This document shows positions 9,990 to 21,299 of a stretch of 64,000 nucleotides of DNA, in pieces. Below the pieces are notes generated by a model. That model was not told the origin of the DNA. It did no database searches and was given only the letters and a program-made list of their open reading frames with translations. This DNA is from Pseudoips prasinana. Its lineage: Eukaryota; Arthropoda; Insecta; Lepidoptera; Nolidae. Made by a program: the position numbers and the translations under genes. Numbering within the stretch: the stretch's first letter is position 1; every line of letters starts with the position of its first letter. Location: contig OX621260.1 in NCBI GenBank assembly GCA_951640165.1, positions 26,306,001 through 26,370,000 of the forward strand, read 5' to 3'.

Positions 9990-11063
9990 AGAGGGTGAAC
10001 AGTAAACTAGACAGAAATAGGAGGTTAAGATGTATTTGAAGTCAAAGGAGTGAGATATGAAAAATAAACTACAGAGATCTATAGGTAGAAATAATATAAG
10101 TAAGTATATACAAGACAGATGGGCAATTAACTTTATAATAGATTTATGATAAAGCAACACTTAAACATTTAGTTACAAACTGTAGTGGGGCACCTTTAAC
10201 TTTATCTATATGACACCTAATCAGAGTTCATTACTAGGGTCTAGTCAAGTTAACTTAGTATGTGTAGATAGGAATAAATTTATCGAATGCCAGTCTTATA
10301 TCAGTATAGTTATGGAGTAATTGAAGTGTGTGGTGTCTGTAGCCAGCTAATTAAGTCGTCGAATTTGCTTCCACAATGTACGTCAAGCAAATGGAGACAG
10401 AATATGGCAGTGTGAAATTGGACGTGACTCACACCAATGAGTCGAATAAATGTTTGGTTAGGTTAGTATGAATGTGTAAAAATAAAGAATAAGTAATATA
10501 CTCCCCGGGATTTCACACAAAAGTTTAAACTTAATCGAATGAAGTTCGTTGGACACGAGCAGCGCAGTGACAGCTGATGCGTCGACAGATATCAGTTGTT
10601 TCGGGTTTATTTCTTCAGAAAACTAATCACATTCAATTATTTAGCTTACAATTTAGATTGCTAATAGTAATATTTTATATTTTACAACGTTAAAACATTT
10701 ATTTATAAGTAATTATTAATTTTAATTCACTAGTACAATTTATGACAACCGATCGGCAGTCCTATTGAAAGTAAACCTTAAGCTTTTGTGATAAAGTTGA
10801 AAATCTATAAAAGAAATTTGACAGATTGGGGTAACTGGATGTGCTGGCGTCTGTGCAACTGATATACATACTTATACATAAGTAATGTGCGTAATTTAAG
10901 GAGATTAATTTGCCTATGAGACTGAACAAAGTGTGTGCTACATGTTGTTCCGTTTCAACAACATTCAGTCATCAACATGCAAAATACACGAAAGAAATAT
11001 GAACTCCCCATACGGTAAGCTGATGAGTTAATTTTTTCGTATTTCACAAACTGGTTTTCTATA
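9990..11063. other. Non-coding stretch upstream of the LINE ORF1
   Basis: No gene recognised. It may include the LINE 5' untranslated region (minus strand). A segment at 10795-10860 with AGAAATTTGACAGATTGGGG is half of the MITE seen whole at 44582-44720. Confidence 0.45.
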
Positions 11064-11889
11064 ATTTATTAAGTTTCATGGTTAGATGGAGCACCTTAAA
11101 TTATGTCCACTATTAATGTTACACCGTGTATATTTCTAAATACATACAAATTATAAAAATACTTGAGAGGTGTCAAGGGACACCCGGATGGAACGAAGTT
11201 ATTTCTTATTATTTATTATGTACAAAAACCTGTATACACTCAACAAAAATAATCATCGCGACACCACACTGTTCAATGCGAAATAGAAATGAAAATAATT
11301 TTTGTCTATTTAGGTGTAATGAAAATTCCCGAGTCATCAAGTTCAACAGTTTCATGAATTTAAAGAATAACATCAATAGAGTTAATTATTTATATAATTA
11401 TATTCTTAATAGTATTTTTAGTGTAAATAATTTGTATGTATATACATTTAATTATGTAAACATAGCATTATATAATAAAATAACAATACCTAAATTTTAC
11501 CCCTGTGTGTTACCTCCTTCATGACAAAGTAGCTAGGTTTCATGTTTGGGGAAACTTGCCCGAAGTCTGGCCGTGTTGTAAATAAAATACAACTCTCGCT
11601 AACCCAGTCGCTAATTCAGTATTAATGGTAACACATGCACATTATTTTTTAAGATACTGCCTAAAGGAAATCAATAGCGCACCTTGTCTGCCTGCCCACT
11701 ACCCCACTTTGTTCTTATGAGATATACACTGACTGAAATTAAAGAGAGCGTCTTTTATAAATTTTAATCCGTGGGATTTTATCGTCCAACACACATAACA
11801 AGCATCCACGTACGTTCATGCAGATGTATGTTCTGTGTGTAGGTCTGTGCGTGTTTTCTATACAAACGGAGATACTTAAAAGCAATGTT
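11064..11889 (+). repeat. Tandem duplication, copy 1 (short form)
   Basis: Consists of segment B (11067-11297) joined directly to segment A (11295-11887). B recurs at 11892-12120 and A at 14089-14688, both nearly identical. The B/A join lies at GAAAATAATTTTTG, where the long copy has ATA on both sides of its extra ~2 kb. Confidence 0.9.
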
Positions 11890-12138
11890 TTATTAAGTTT
11901 CATGGTTAGATGGAGCACCTTAAATTATGTCCACTATTAATGTTACACCGTGTATATTTCTAAATACATACAAATTATAAAAATACTTGAGAGGTGTCAA
12001 GGGACACCCGGATGGAACGAAGTTATTTCTTATTATTTATTATGTACAAAAACCTGTATACACTCAACAAAAATAATCATCGCGACACCACACTGTTCAA
12101 TGCGAAATAGAAATGAAAATATCTGGCTTGCTTCTATA

Positions 12139-12163
<25 letters not shown>
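12139..12163 (+). repeat. (GA)n microsatellite
   Basis: Run of GA dinucleotides. The inverted copy of the same repeat has a matching CT run at about 34645-34662, so the microsatellite belongs to the repeat family. Confidence 0.9.
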
Positions 12164-12169
<6 letters not shown>

Positions 12170-12289
12170 CAGACAGAGAATGATGGGCACGCCGCACGCA
12201 CAGCTGCAAAAAGTGTCGTGACAACTTTTCGTAAGATTTTTTTCCGTCTAGCCCCCTTTCACAACGCGCGATAAGGAACTTCGTTCCAA

Positions 12290-12415
12290 AAAACACCCAG
12301 ACACAGAACAAATAAACGTGCTCATCACACAAAAAATTGTTTTGTGTGGGGATCAAACCCACCACCTCAGGCTTGGCAGTCAGCGACACTAACCACTACA
12401 CCAACTGGTCGGTCG
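12290..12415 (-). mobile_element. tRNA-headed SINE fragment
   Basis: The reverse complement carries a box A-like TTGGTGTAGTGGTTAG and a box B-like GGGTTTGATCC, then the tail TTTTGTGTGATGAGCACG. This head-to-tail order is shared by several SINEs in the window. It is not a tRNA gene: the acceptor stem does not pair. Confidence 0.75.
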
Positions 12416-13265
12416 TCATAACATCGCAGTAACAAGACGTCGATCGAACAAGACTTCGCTGTAAAATCATCCGCAGTAAAGTTTCGATGTAACGAAACAT
12501 CGCACTAACAAGGCGTCGATTAAACAAGGCGTCGCAGGATAGAGATTCGATGATACGGCTTTCGCACTCACGTAGGTATTCCCCATTTTTATAACATATT
12601 TTTATTGAAATATAATAATAATAAAAATAATCATTTTATTTATATGATTGAACAAGGCTGCCTTTATTGAGAAGGGGCAATGAATCAGTAATATGGAACA
12701 CCCCCACCCTCTTGCTATGCAAGCATCCGAAAGCTACGGGGATGGCGTGCTAATTGCTTGCTGTTGACTTGGTGGTATAAAAATGCCAAGTTAGATTATG
12801 TTTGTTATTAAAACCAAATGTATGTGTTTCACATCCATACTCTCAGTTATTATAAAGCGAGGTAGCACATAGCGTTCTTTCGCAGACGGACTGAAAAGGA
12901 AGGGGCAAGGATCGGCAACGGGTAAGTCATACGATGTTTACTGTTAAGTGGACCGCGCGTTGGTTTGCCGTTGTGGCTGCAAAAATAGAACAACAACAAA
13001 AAATCCACTAAATCAGGAGACTAGAAGGGCTAAAACATTACGATGATTAATGTATATTTAAATATTTGACACTTTTTGCGCCACATAATATAATTTTTAT
13101 TATGAGAGGTGTAAAGGTATTGTCATAGGATTTGAGATTATTATATTGTTAAATTGTGGTACATAAATAGTACTAAAATGATCCAAAATTATCTAGGAAT
13201 ATATTTATCCAGTCACCAACACATGTAAAATAAGCCACTTTTTGTACCTCCAAGACTTTGTAAAA

Positions 13266-13330
13266 ATTACACTCGTAACTCATTCATATGCCGTTCCTTA
13301 TTGGAACTGCATATGAATGAGTTACGAGTT
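13266..13330. repeat. Perfect inverted repeat (hairpin)
   Basis: AAACTCGTAACTCATTCATATGC-type arms (25 bp) flank a short loop around TTCCTTATTGGAA. The ends read CTCGTAACTCATTCATATG and its complement. Confidence 0.85.
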
Positions 13331-14984
13331 TAATTTTTGAAGTAAGTTGAATTAGGTATTAACAAAGACTTCTCAGACATAGATCTTTTCGATAACTCTC
13401 TCAATAGTCTTAAAACGTAGATTTAATATTACTTGAGATCTTATGTATAATTTATGTATCCCTTCTTTTTATCTTTTCTTTTTTTCACACAAACTAATTT
13501 TATCATACGCGTCCTTCCACATGAAGAGTAAAAATTGTATTATTACTAAATTTTTGTTCGGCACTGTAGGTTTGTTGTTAAAAGCCATAATATGTATAAG
13601 CATTGTAAATGTACACAACTGTTTGTGGCAAATTAAAACTACATATTATCGTCTCACGGGGATGGGGTACGAATAGACACAACATTTTAAACAAACATTC
13701 GGCGACAATAATGTTAAGATGTTGTGAAATTACTTATGTTGCTTATTGTACCTACCACAGTGACATTATTAAACCGACAAAGCTAAATAAAACCTGTTTG
13801 CGATATATCGGTATACGAAACTGAGCAAGGTGCGTCCGTCTGTGAATTTAATTCAATAACATATTGCAAAAATGATCGTTCTCGAATATTAATGTGTAAT
13901 GTTTGGAAGAGGTAATATTGATGAAACTAAGTCACATGACTAAACGAACGTCATACTACGATAGGTGCAGAGGAGGTCCGCGACGGTGTTGCAAAAGTGG
14001 TTGCCAAACCATTTGTACATCTCTGCTAGCGCCTACCTTCACTTGTAGGTGGGTAAGTCATTTTATGTGTATTCATTTCATTATAACCATAATTTTTGTC
14101 TATTTAGGTGTAATGAAAATTCCCGAGTCATCAAGTTCAACAGTTTCATGAATTTAAAGAATAACATCAATAGAGTTAATTATTTATATAATTATATTCT
14201 TAATAGTATTTTTAGTGTAAATAATTTGTATGTATATACATTTAATTATGTAAACATAGCATTATATAATAAAATAACAATACCTAAATTTTACCCCTGT
14301 GTGTTACCTCCTTCATGACAAAGTAGCTAGGTTTCATGTTTGGGGAAACTTGCCCGAAGTCTGGCCGTGTTGTAAATAAAATACAACTCTCGCTAACCCA
14401 GTCGCTAATTCAGTATTAATGGTAACACATGCACATTATTTTTTAAGATACTGCCTAAAGGAAATCAATAGCGCACCTTGTCTGCCTGCCCACTACCCCA
14501 CTTTGTTCTTATGAGATATACACTGTTGAAATTAAAGAGAGCGTCTTTTATAAATTTTAATCCGTGGGATTTTATCGTCCAACACACATAACATGCATCC
14601 ACGTACGTTCATGCAGATGTATGTTCTGTGTGTAGGACTGTGCGTGTTTTCTATACAAACGGAGATACTTAAAAGCAACGTTCGAACACGCACTCACGCA
14701 ACACGCTGCATCATGCGGGGCAGTGAGCCAATCGCCTTGGCTTAGGGCTCCTACTAACAAGTATTTATCTACTAACATAAACGATAAAACCCACGAAATA
14801 AAATTTAAAAAAGACGCTTTCATTAATTTCTGTCAGTATATATCTCATAAGAACAAATTATAAAAGGTAATAGTGAAACCATTTTGATTGCTCAAATTCA
14901 AATTCTTAATTATTGATTGCAAAGTGTACGCAATTGTAATTATATTCTGTTACATTACCTATACATAACAATTTTGTATCCGAA

Positions 14985-15095
14985 CAACCCGGCCAAGGGG
15001 CCGCCATCTGCATGTTGGCCATCCTTTCCCCGGCGCGTCATACGGCGCGGAGGCAGTCGCCGCGACCAGTCACGTGCGCTTGCGCAAACCAATCT
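14985..15095. other. CpG-rich patch
   Basis: A ~110-bp island of GC and CpG (CCCCGGCGCGTCATACGGCG and neighbours) in AT-rich surroundings. It could be a first exon or promoter of an unrecognised gene, or a repeat end. There is no supporting motif. Confidence 0.3.
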
Positions 15096-16934
15096 ACATC
15101 ACACAATCAAATTGTTATGCGTAACATCCTAATTATGCATGTGACATCACATTATAAATTCCAATATTAATGTTTTGTATCTAAACTTAGTAACGTAAGG
15201 TCGAGAGAAAGTCCTGCGGTCACGAGTGTATGTCTGCTATAGTTTTTGGTAGAACGAGAGAAAAAGAAATGTCAACGGTGATTTTATTTCTATACATATA
15301 AACGCTGCTCTCTATGAACTGATAAAGGCGACTATATCAAAATGACCTCATGGTATTAACCATAGGTCACAAGTAAGATACAGGTTTTAACCAAGTCCGC
15401 TAATTGCAATTCATGACCACATGTTATGATAGCTTGTGACGGCAATTGTAAGAATATGGATACGGTCGCATAAAAGTTAAAGATATGCCTCTTCCATCTC
15501 AAGTATTTCAATTTGTTAACTACTTAATATAAGGTACCCAAATAACCTCGCTAACTGGGTTATTTGGGTTTTAATGTCACTAAATAGTTTACTATTTTGC
15601 TAAAAAATAGTTCAGTTTAATTTTTATATTGGCCAAAGAAAATGTCTTTCAAATGCAGAGAAGCGCTGTGCATTTTATTCATAGCAATGCAATGTTATCG
15701 TACGATTTGTTTTTAATATTCTATTATTATCAAATCTGTTGTGTTTGTCCGTCCCATCTGACATGGTGTCCGTGATGTGTATTTGTTATTGTCATAAAAG
15801 TAAAGATTTTATCACAAAATTTACATCAACTTTATCAAGTTGATGTAACTTTCGTAATACAATAAGATACACCGTTGATGTGTGTGATGACATATCTGCA
15901 ATCAGCTTTGCTAAAATGTTAAAAAATAATTACAAAACTAAGTATTTTTTTTAATCCAGACATTATTTTTTGCAGTTTCTACATCCCATAATTTCGTGAG
16001 CACGGATATGTTTTGTTTCGAAGACGCGACGTTTCTTGTGAATAAAGAATTGAATTGAGGGTTGATCGAACTTGGTCAGCAATAACTAAGCGACTCATAT
16101 ATACGTAGTTAAAAAGAAGCCAATTAACTTATACCACACTGCTTAAAAAACTTAGTAGTAATAATACTTTCTAGCAAACTACATCACTAGTTTAGACCTT
16201 AAAAATCAAATAACAAGTTCCTAGCTAACCCATTTTTCAAAAGTTTATCGTAGACAAGTCTCATATAATTTATAAGCTTACGACACGACTTCAATTTGTG
16301 CGGTATGTGCTTACCAAGTACTGGAATATATTACGTAGGTATATGAAACTGCAGTCTATTAAAAAGCCCACGAGCGTATAAGGTAGCCTACCACTATACA
16401 AAATAACAATTTAATACTTTGATCATATCGTACTTTAAACAAATATTTAACATTTTAAGTATTATACTGTATGCCGTGTAAACAAATTAACTATGAACAT
16501 GACGATGGAGCTACTTACCTCCATCGATCTGTGTGTCCATTACCAGATATATACTTGGCTAAAATAGGAAAATAATTTCGCAGCCTGATTGTTTTATCTA
16601 CTTATCATAAAGTTTATCAGTGTATCCTCTGAGTCTCGCAGAGCACGATAAGGCGTCGGGCCGCCAAAGTATTGGTAAAGCTGCCAATGAAGTGCCAAAT
16701 ATCTTGAACATGTAACCAAAATTGTTAGTCAGATTGTGAACCATAATGAATTGAGTTAAGGTCAGGGCGCTACTTTAAAGTTAACGAATTTCAATAAAAT
16801 AAAATTTTTCTAAATTTTTTTTAAATATAATAAATATGTAACAAAAAAGTATTTTTTTAATCACTAAAGGAAGCTAATCGTATACAATACGTATTGTTTT
16901 TGCGAAGTATGCTTTACTAGCTTCTGCACTTAGC

Positions 16935-16988
16935 TTTTCATGTGTTGTTATTTCTGTTAGTACACAGAAATAACAACACATGAAAAAT
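16935..16988. repeat. Inverted repeat (hairpin)
   Basis: Arms TTTTCATGTGTTGTTATTTC and its complement flank a ~10-bp loop (TGTTAGTACACA). Typical of a small foldback MITE. Confidence 0.85.
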
Positions 16989-17484
16989 GTTAGACCAGAA
17001 CACTTTTTCAGTATGTTTGTGTACGCATGATACTCCGCCCTAGAATCAATCTTCCTTCCAAATTTCAGGCAGATCGTTGCAGTACATATCTAAGACAAAC
17101 CAAACATGCAAGTATAAGCAAACAAACACCACACCGATAAATTCTAACTTTCTGGTTTTATAATGTTCGAGTTACAGGATACTCTGTCCCGTTCTTGCAA
17201 TACGACGGTAGTGTGGATATCCTATATTCACTACAAGTGACGTCATATGTCAGTATAGCGCGTTCTTTAAACAATTATAACTTTGTTAGTTTTCAGGGCA
17301 ACTTGAATTTGGTTTTTACTGTTAGGATTCTTTTGTGGCCAGTCCTAATATTGAGAAAAATATATTAAGAATATAAACAAAAATAAGCTTCCTTAGCTTC
17401 CTACTCGAATTACGGGAAAATAAGTCCACATCCGTAGCTTGCCAGCTGCAAGAAAATAATTTACGCTTTTCGAAGAGTTTTAAG

Positions 17485-17730
17485 TAGGGCCGTTGGCTTG
17501 GAGGTCCGCTATGAAAAGACACATTTTTGGGATCGATGTGTTCATTTTATTTGACGTGAATGGGTTCGATTCCCACCCAGGACAGATATTTGTGTGCATG
17601 AAATTAAATATAAATGTCTGTTTGTCCTGAGCCTGGGTGTAATTATCGATATAAACACGTAACACTGGTTCCTATAGCACAAGCTCTGCTTAGTTTGGGA
17701 TCCCATAGCAGACCGGCGAATATTCAATTT
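17485..17730 (+). mobile_element. tRNA-headed SINE (CCCACCCAGGACAG family)
   Basis: Box B-like GGGTTCGATTCCCACCCAGG is followed by ATTTGTGTGCATGAA, TGTCTGTTTGTCCTGAG and a tail CTCTGCTTAGTTTGGGAT. Copies lie at 18030-18312 (-), 19530-19652 (+), 45365-45645 (+) and 49200-49472 (+). Confidence 0.85.
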
Positions 17731-18029
17731 TATTTTTATTATCATAAAATAAAAATTGAATATGCGGCGGTACCCTAAATCTCCTCCACCCTGTTGTTAC
17801 AAATTATTATAATTATATCAAATATGTATTCTGGATTGGTAATGATTATTTTAATTTGTTGACTCTTAGTAGCCTTTGTAGCTAGTTTGTCACGGACTTT
17901 ACTATTGTAAACAAAGTAGCATGCACGTCTATGCGCAATGGTATATGGTATATAATAATATGGCAATTATCATTTCACAAGAGGGATAATTAATGTGACT
18001 AACACTATATGGACTGGCCTGCTGGTATA

Positions 18030-18312
18030 GCCCTGGGTCGTTAATAATAATAATAATGTCCTGGGACATTATTCACCCGGCCATCTGATCCCAAACTAAG
18101 CAGAGCTTGTACTATGGAAACCAGATAGCTAATATACGAGTACTACATATACCTACTACTTTTCTTTTGTAAATACATACTTATATCGATAATTACACCC
18201 AGACTCAAGACTAACAGACACGTTCATGCATACGAATATCTGTTCTGGGTGGGAATCGAACCCACGACCTCCGCTCCGGCGTGAAAAGCCCTAGACCAAC
18301 AGCACACCAACA
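18030..18312 (-). mobile_element. tRNA-headed SINE (CCCACCCAGGACAG family)
   Basis: Inverted copy. The tRNA-like head reads on the minus strand with GTTGGTCTAGGGC (box A-like) and GGTTCGATTCCCACCC (box B-like). The 3' end is an ATT trinucleotide run at 18040-18055. Confidence 0.85.
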
Positions 18313-18425
18313 GTTTCGATTCCCACCCAGGAAAACTGTTTGTGTGATGAGCACACTTATATTTTGTTCTATGTGTCGGCGTAATTCATATACTTAAAAT
18401 AAGTATGTATTTAGCAATATATAAG
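18313..18425 (+). mobile_element. SINE fragment, head truncated
   Basis: Starts inside box B (TTTCGATTCCCACCCAGG) and continues into TTTGTGTGATGAGCACAC. It lies directly beside the inverted SINE 18030-18312, giving a head-to-head pair. Confidence 0.75.
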
Positions 18426-18639
18426 TATGTTTATCAGTAGTCTCGTTGCCATCGTACAGGCTCTGCCTCGCTCAGGATCTGATGGTTGTGTCCCGCCCAA
18501 TATAGCCGTGCCCCTCTGTTTTATCCGCGTTAAACTTTATAAATTAAAGTCTATGTGTTATTTGGATATACATATAAGCTATATTACTAAAAAGTTTAAT
18601 TTAAATCCTAAATTCGGTAGTTTTTGTGTGAAAGAGTAA

Positions 18640-18722
18640 CAAACACTCATATTTATGAGTGCAAATGTTGGTGAGTATGGATTTGTAGACGTAAGGATAT
18701 CCATACTCACAAACATTCGATT
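18640..18722. repeat. Imperfect inverted repeat
   Basis: Arms around AATGTTGGTGAGTATGGAT and its complement ATCCATACTCACAAACATT flank GTAGACGTAAGG. No gene. Confidence 0.7.
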
Positions 18723-18744
18723 ATGCATGATTTTTGTATGATTA

Positions 18745-18970
18745 GCGCTGTCTGTCTATCCGTCTGTCACCAGGCTGTATCTCATGAACCGTGATAGTTA
18801 GACAGTTCAAATTTTCACAGATGATGTATTTCTGTTGCCGTTATAATAACAAATACTAAAAAACAAAATAAAATAAATATTTAAGGGGGCTCCCAAACAA
18901 CAAACGTGAGTTTTTTGCTCGTTTTTATAGCACTTCGTGCGCGAGTCCGACTCGCAGTTGGCCGGTTTTT
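18745..18970 (+). repeat. Interspersed repeat, GGGTTCCGT family, copy 2
   Basis: Matches 7155-7345 (CACCAGGCTGTATCTCATGA through the TTTTTTGCTCGTTTTT end) and continues into GCGAGTCCGACTCGCAGTTG, the family's terminal hairpin. Confidence 0.75.
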
Positions 18971-19245
18971 TTTTCAATTTCTATGGGATTATACCAGAAG
19001 CCAATCTATAATTATTTAATTGATTTACAATGTATATTCATTCAAATTAAGCACCTTTTCTTTTTTCGAGTGAATAATGAAGCATATAGCCTGTTACCAA
19101 AGATCTCATAAAACGAAACAATTTCAATATTCATGATAAGCGTTCTTACTGATCTCAATATGTCACGTGCAAACCGGCAAGCTACATCTGAATGCGGTAC
19201 TTATGGTTACATAACAAAACTTGAATGCAACTTATGAGGACTTAA

Positions 19246-19478
19246 TTGGTGCTTTGTTTGGCGCAACAGCCGGCGGGTGGTGGTCAAGCGCCGCTCTCCG
19301 CACCTCGCTGCAAATGTCCGACCGCTCTTAGCGAGCGCACCAGCTTCTCTAGATACCTCCATATTGTATTTAATATTGAAGTTTTTGTGCTTTATTTCAT
19401 TTTGTTCAAAGTGCGATTGTGTGCAGATTTGTGATACATAGAAAATTTACTGTGTTATTTAAGGATTTTTAGTTCGTT
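19246..19478 (+). other. Possible non-coding first exon (weak)
   Basis: A CpG-rich stretch (GCCGGCGGGTGGTGGTCAAG and following) fades into AT-rich leader-like sequence and ends at a good donor, TTTAG/GTGAGT, at 19479. It could be an untranslated exon for a plus-strand gene such as the one at 26959. Nothing else supports it. Confidence 0.2.
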
Positions 19479-19529
19479 TAGGTGAGTGTTTAACTTATAG
19501 TTTTTAAACCAAAACCGCAATGTTTAAAA

Positions 19530-19652
19530 AATTGACGGTTGGCGAGGTTGGCAAAGGCTTGCTTTTCGCGCCGGAGGACGTGGGTTCGATACCCACCCAG
19601 GACAGACATTTGTGTGCATGAACATGTACGTTTGTCCTGAGTCTGGTTGTAA
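19530..19652 (+). mobile_element. tRNA-headed SINE, 5' part, split by an insertion
   Basis: Head and body match the CCCACCCAGGACAG family. The body stops at GTCTGGTTGTAA (19652) and resumes at 19921 with TTATCTATATAAGTATG, exactly as in the unbroken copy at 49310-49345. Confidence 0.88.
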
Positions 19653-19920
19653 TCTATATATATAAAAATCAATGCCACTTTTCGTTGTAATGTTATAACT
19701 CAACAACGCCTTTACTGATTTAGCTAATTTTGGTCTTGAATTATTTGTGGAAGTCCAGGGAAGGTTTGTACGTAGAGAAAATTATAAAAAAGTCTTGAAA
19801 AAGTCTAAAATCAACATCTTTTAGCAATTTAAAATATTTTTTGTTTGAATAAATGAACTTAATAATCATTTTTTTTATTACTATGCCTTATACGTAGCGA
19901 AGCACGTACCGGGCCGCTAG
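19653..19920 (+). mobile_element. Non-autonomous Helitron-like element
   Basis: The 268-bp element starts TCTATATATATAAAAATCAA and ends CGGGCCGCTAG. It sits between an A and a T of a SINE with no target duplication, as Helitrons do (5' TC, 3' CTRR, insertion between A and T). It has no coding capacity. Confidence 0.8.
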
Positions 19921-20027
19921 TTATCTATATAAGTATGTATTTACGACGAAAAATTAGAATATGTAGAATATTAGTTACTACTGTACTACTGAATGGATTT
20001 TAATGAAACTGTACAATAATATGCTAG

Positions 20028-20335
20028 ACGGTCACCGTAGCTTAGTTGGTAGTGCTCCTGCCTACGAAGCTGGTGGTCCTGGATTCGAATCCCGGTAAGT
20101 GCAAATATTTGTGTGATGAGCACGAATATTTGTTTCTGAGTCATGGATGTTTTCAATGTATATAAGTATTTATTTATCTATATTAGTAGGTATGTATATC
20201 GTCGCCTGGTACCCATAGTACAAGTTTTGCTTAGTTTGGGGCTAGGGTGATCTGTGTGACTACGTCCCTAGATATTATTATTATTATTTGGGATCAGATG
20301 GCCGTGTGAAAATAATGTCCCAGGATATTATTATT
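20028..20335 (+). mobile_element. tRNA-headed SINE (CACCGTAGCTTAGTTGG family)
   Basis: Box A-like TAGCTTAGTTGGTAG and box B-like GGATTCGAATCC are followed by GTGTGATGAGCACGAATATT, TTGCTTAGTTTGGGGC and an ATT run. Copies lie at 21005-21285 (-) and 37528-37775 (+). It is a SINE, not a tRNA gene. Confidence 0.88.
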
Positions 20336-20534
20336 CTTATTATACTATGTGTGCAAAGTGTATAAATTTGAATATACATATGTTTCTGTGTTATATGAGG
20401 ATATAACACAAAATCAAGTTATCTGGGTGCCCCCGCCAAATCGAGCGCGAAGCAACACTGCCGTACCTTTTCTGGAACCATTTCACCGCATTTTCAGGCC
20501 CCTGTTTGAGAACCTCTGGATGGTACTACAACGC

Positions 20535-20662
20535 TGAAATTTCCTTCTCTTCGAGCATTTAGCATTTAGCTAAATGCTCGAAGAGCTTACTAGATATGGA
20601 TTTGGATATGGATTTCTAGTGTGTGATTATAGATAGTAAGCTATAATCACACACTAGAAGTC
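20535..20662. repeat. Two adjacent hairpins
   Basis: 20541-20588 has arms TCTTCGAGCATTTAG and its complement. 20602-20660 has arms CTAGTGTGTGATTATAG and its complement. Flanking sequence is unassigned. Confidence 0.8.
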
Positions 20663-21004
20663 CAAAATTTCAAGTCGGTAGATCCTTTAGTTCCAAAGCT
20701 AAGTGAAAGCAAAGTTTCGCATTTTCGACACTGACACATGATCATCAAAATTGAACTGGTACTTCCCATTGACGCATAGAGCGCTGAAATTTGGTACAGA
20801 GGTAGAGTTTAACGTTGAAAGTTTTTGGTGGGATATTACATACATTAAATAGTGGTAATGCATATTTTTTAACATGTCTTTAAATGTTAGCCCAGAAGGC
20901 ATTATTCATAGTCATATATTTAATTCAACAAAAATTAACAATGCTTTTTGAATCATTATAATTTTTTATGCTTGATTAGACAGCTACTTACTGAGAAACA
21001 CTAA

Positions 21005-21285
21005 TAATAATAACAATATCTAGGGACAATGTCACAATCTGTGTGACATTGTCCTATTCATCCTAGCCCCAAACTAAGCAAAGCTTGTACTATGGGTACC
21101 AGGCGACGATATACATACTTATATAGATAGATAAATACATATATACATAGGAAACATCCATGACTCAGAAACAAATATTCGTGCTCATCACACAAATATT
21201 TGCACTTACCGGGATTTGAACCCAGGACCACCAGCTTCGTAGGCAGGAGCACTACCAACTAGGCTACGGTGACCGTAGCCTAGTT
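21005..21285 (-). mobile_element. tRNA-headed SINE (CACCGTAGCTTAGTTGG family)
   Basis: Inverted copy of 20028-20335. The head abuts a short inverted repeat of its own first ~20 bases (GGTGACCGTAGCCTAGTTGG near 21268-21290). Confidence 0.85.
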
Positions 21286-21299
21286 GGTACACTGCCGAC

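Larger units (their letters stand above)
11890..14688 (+). repeat. Tandem duplication, copy 2 (long form)
   Basis: Consists of B (11892-12120), unique segment X (12121-14088) and A (14089-14688). B runs on without a break into the start of X in a third, inverted copy at 34523-34822, so this long form is the original order and copy 1 is the derived deletion. Confidence 0.88.
14690..17465. other. Intergenic; hairpins and one CpG-rich patch
   Basis: No gene recognised. It contains inverted repeats at 15534-15572 (AAACCCAAATAACC arms) and 16935-16988, and the CpG-rich patch at 14985-15095. Short ORFs here have no domain I know. Confidence 0.5.

Noticed and set aside
11126..11524. 132-codon ORF also present at 14049-14318
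   Set aside because: It is the same duplicated AT-rich segment. The N-terminal part differs because the copies have different sequences upstream. No protein family is recognisable.
20028..20110. tRNA gene (also 12340-12415, 18240-18310, 39600-39675, 43592-43685, 55600-55670)
   Set aside because: Box A and box B are recognisable, but acceptor stems do not pair and each is followed by a conserved SINE body present in several copies.
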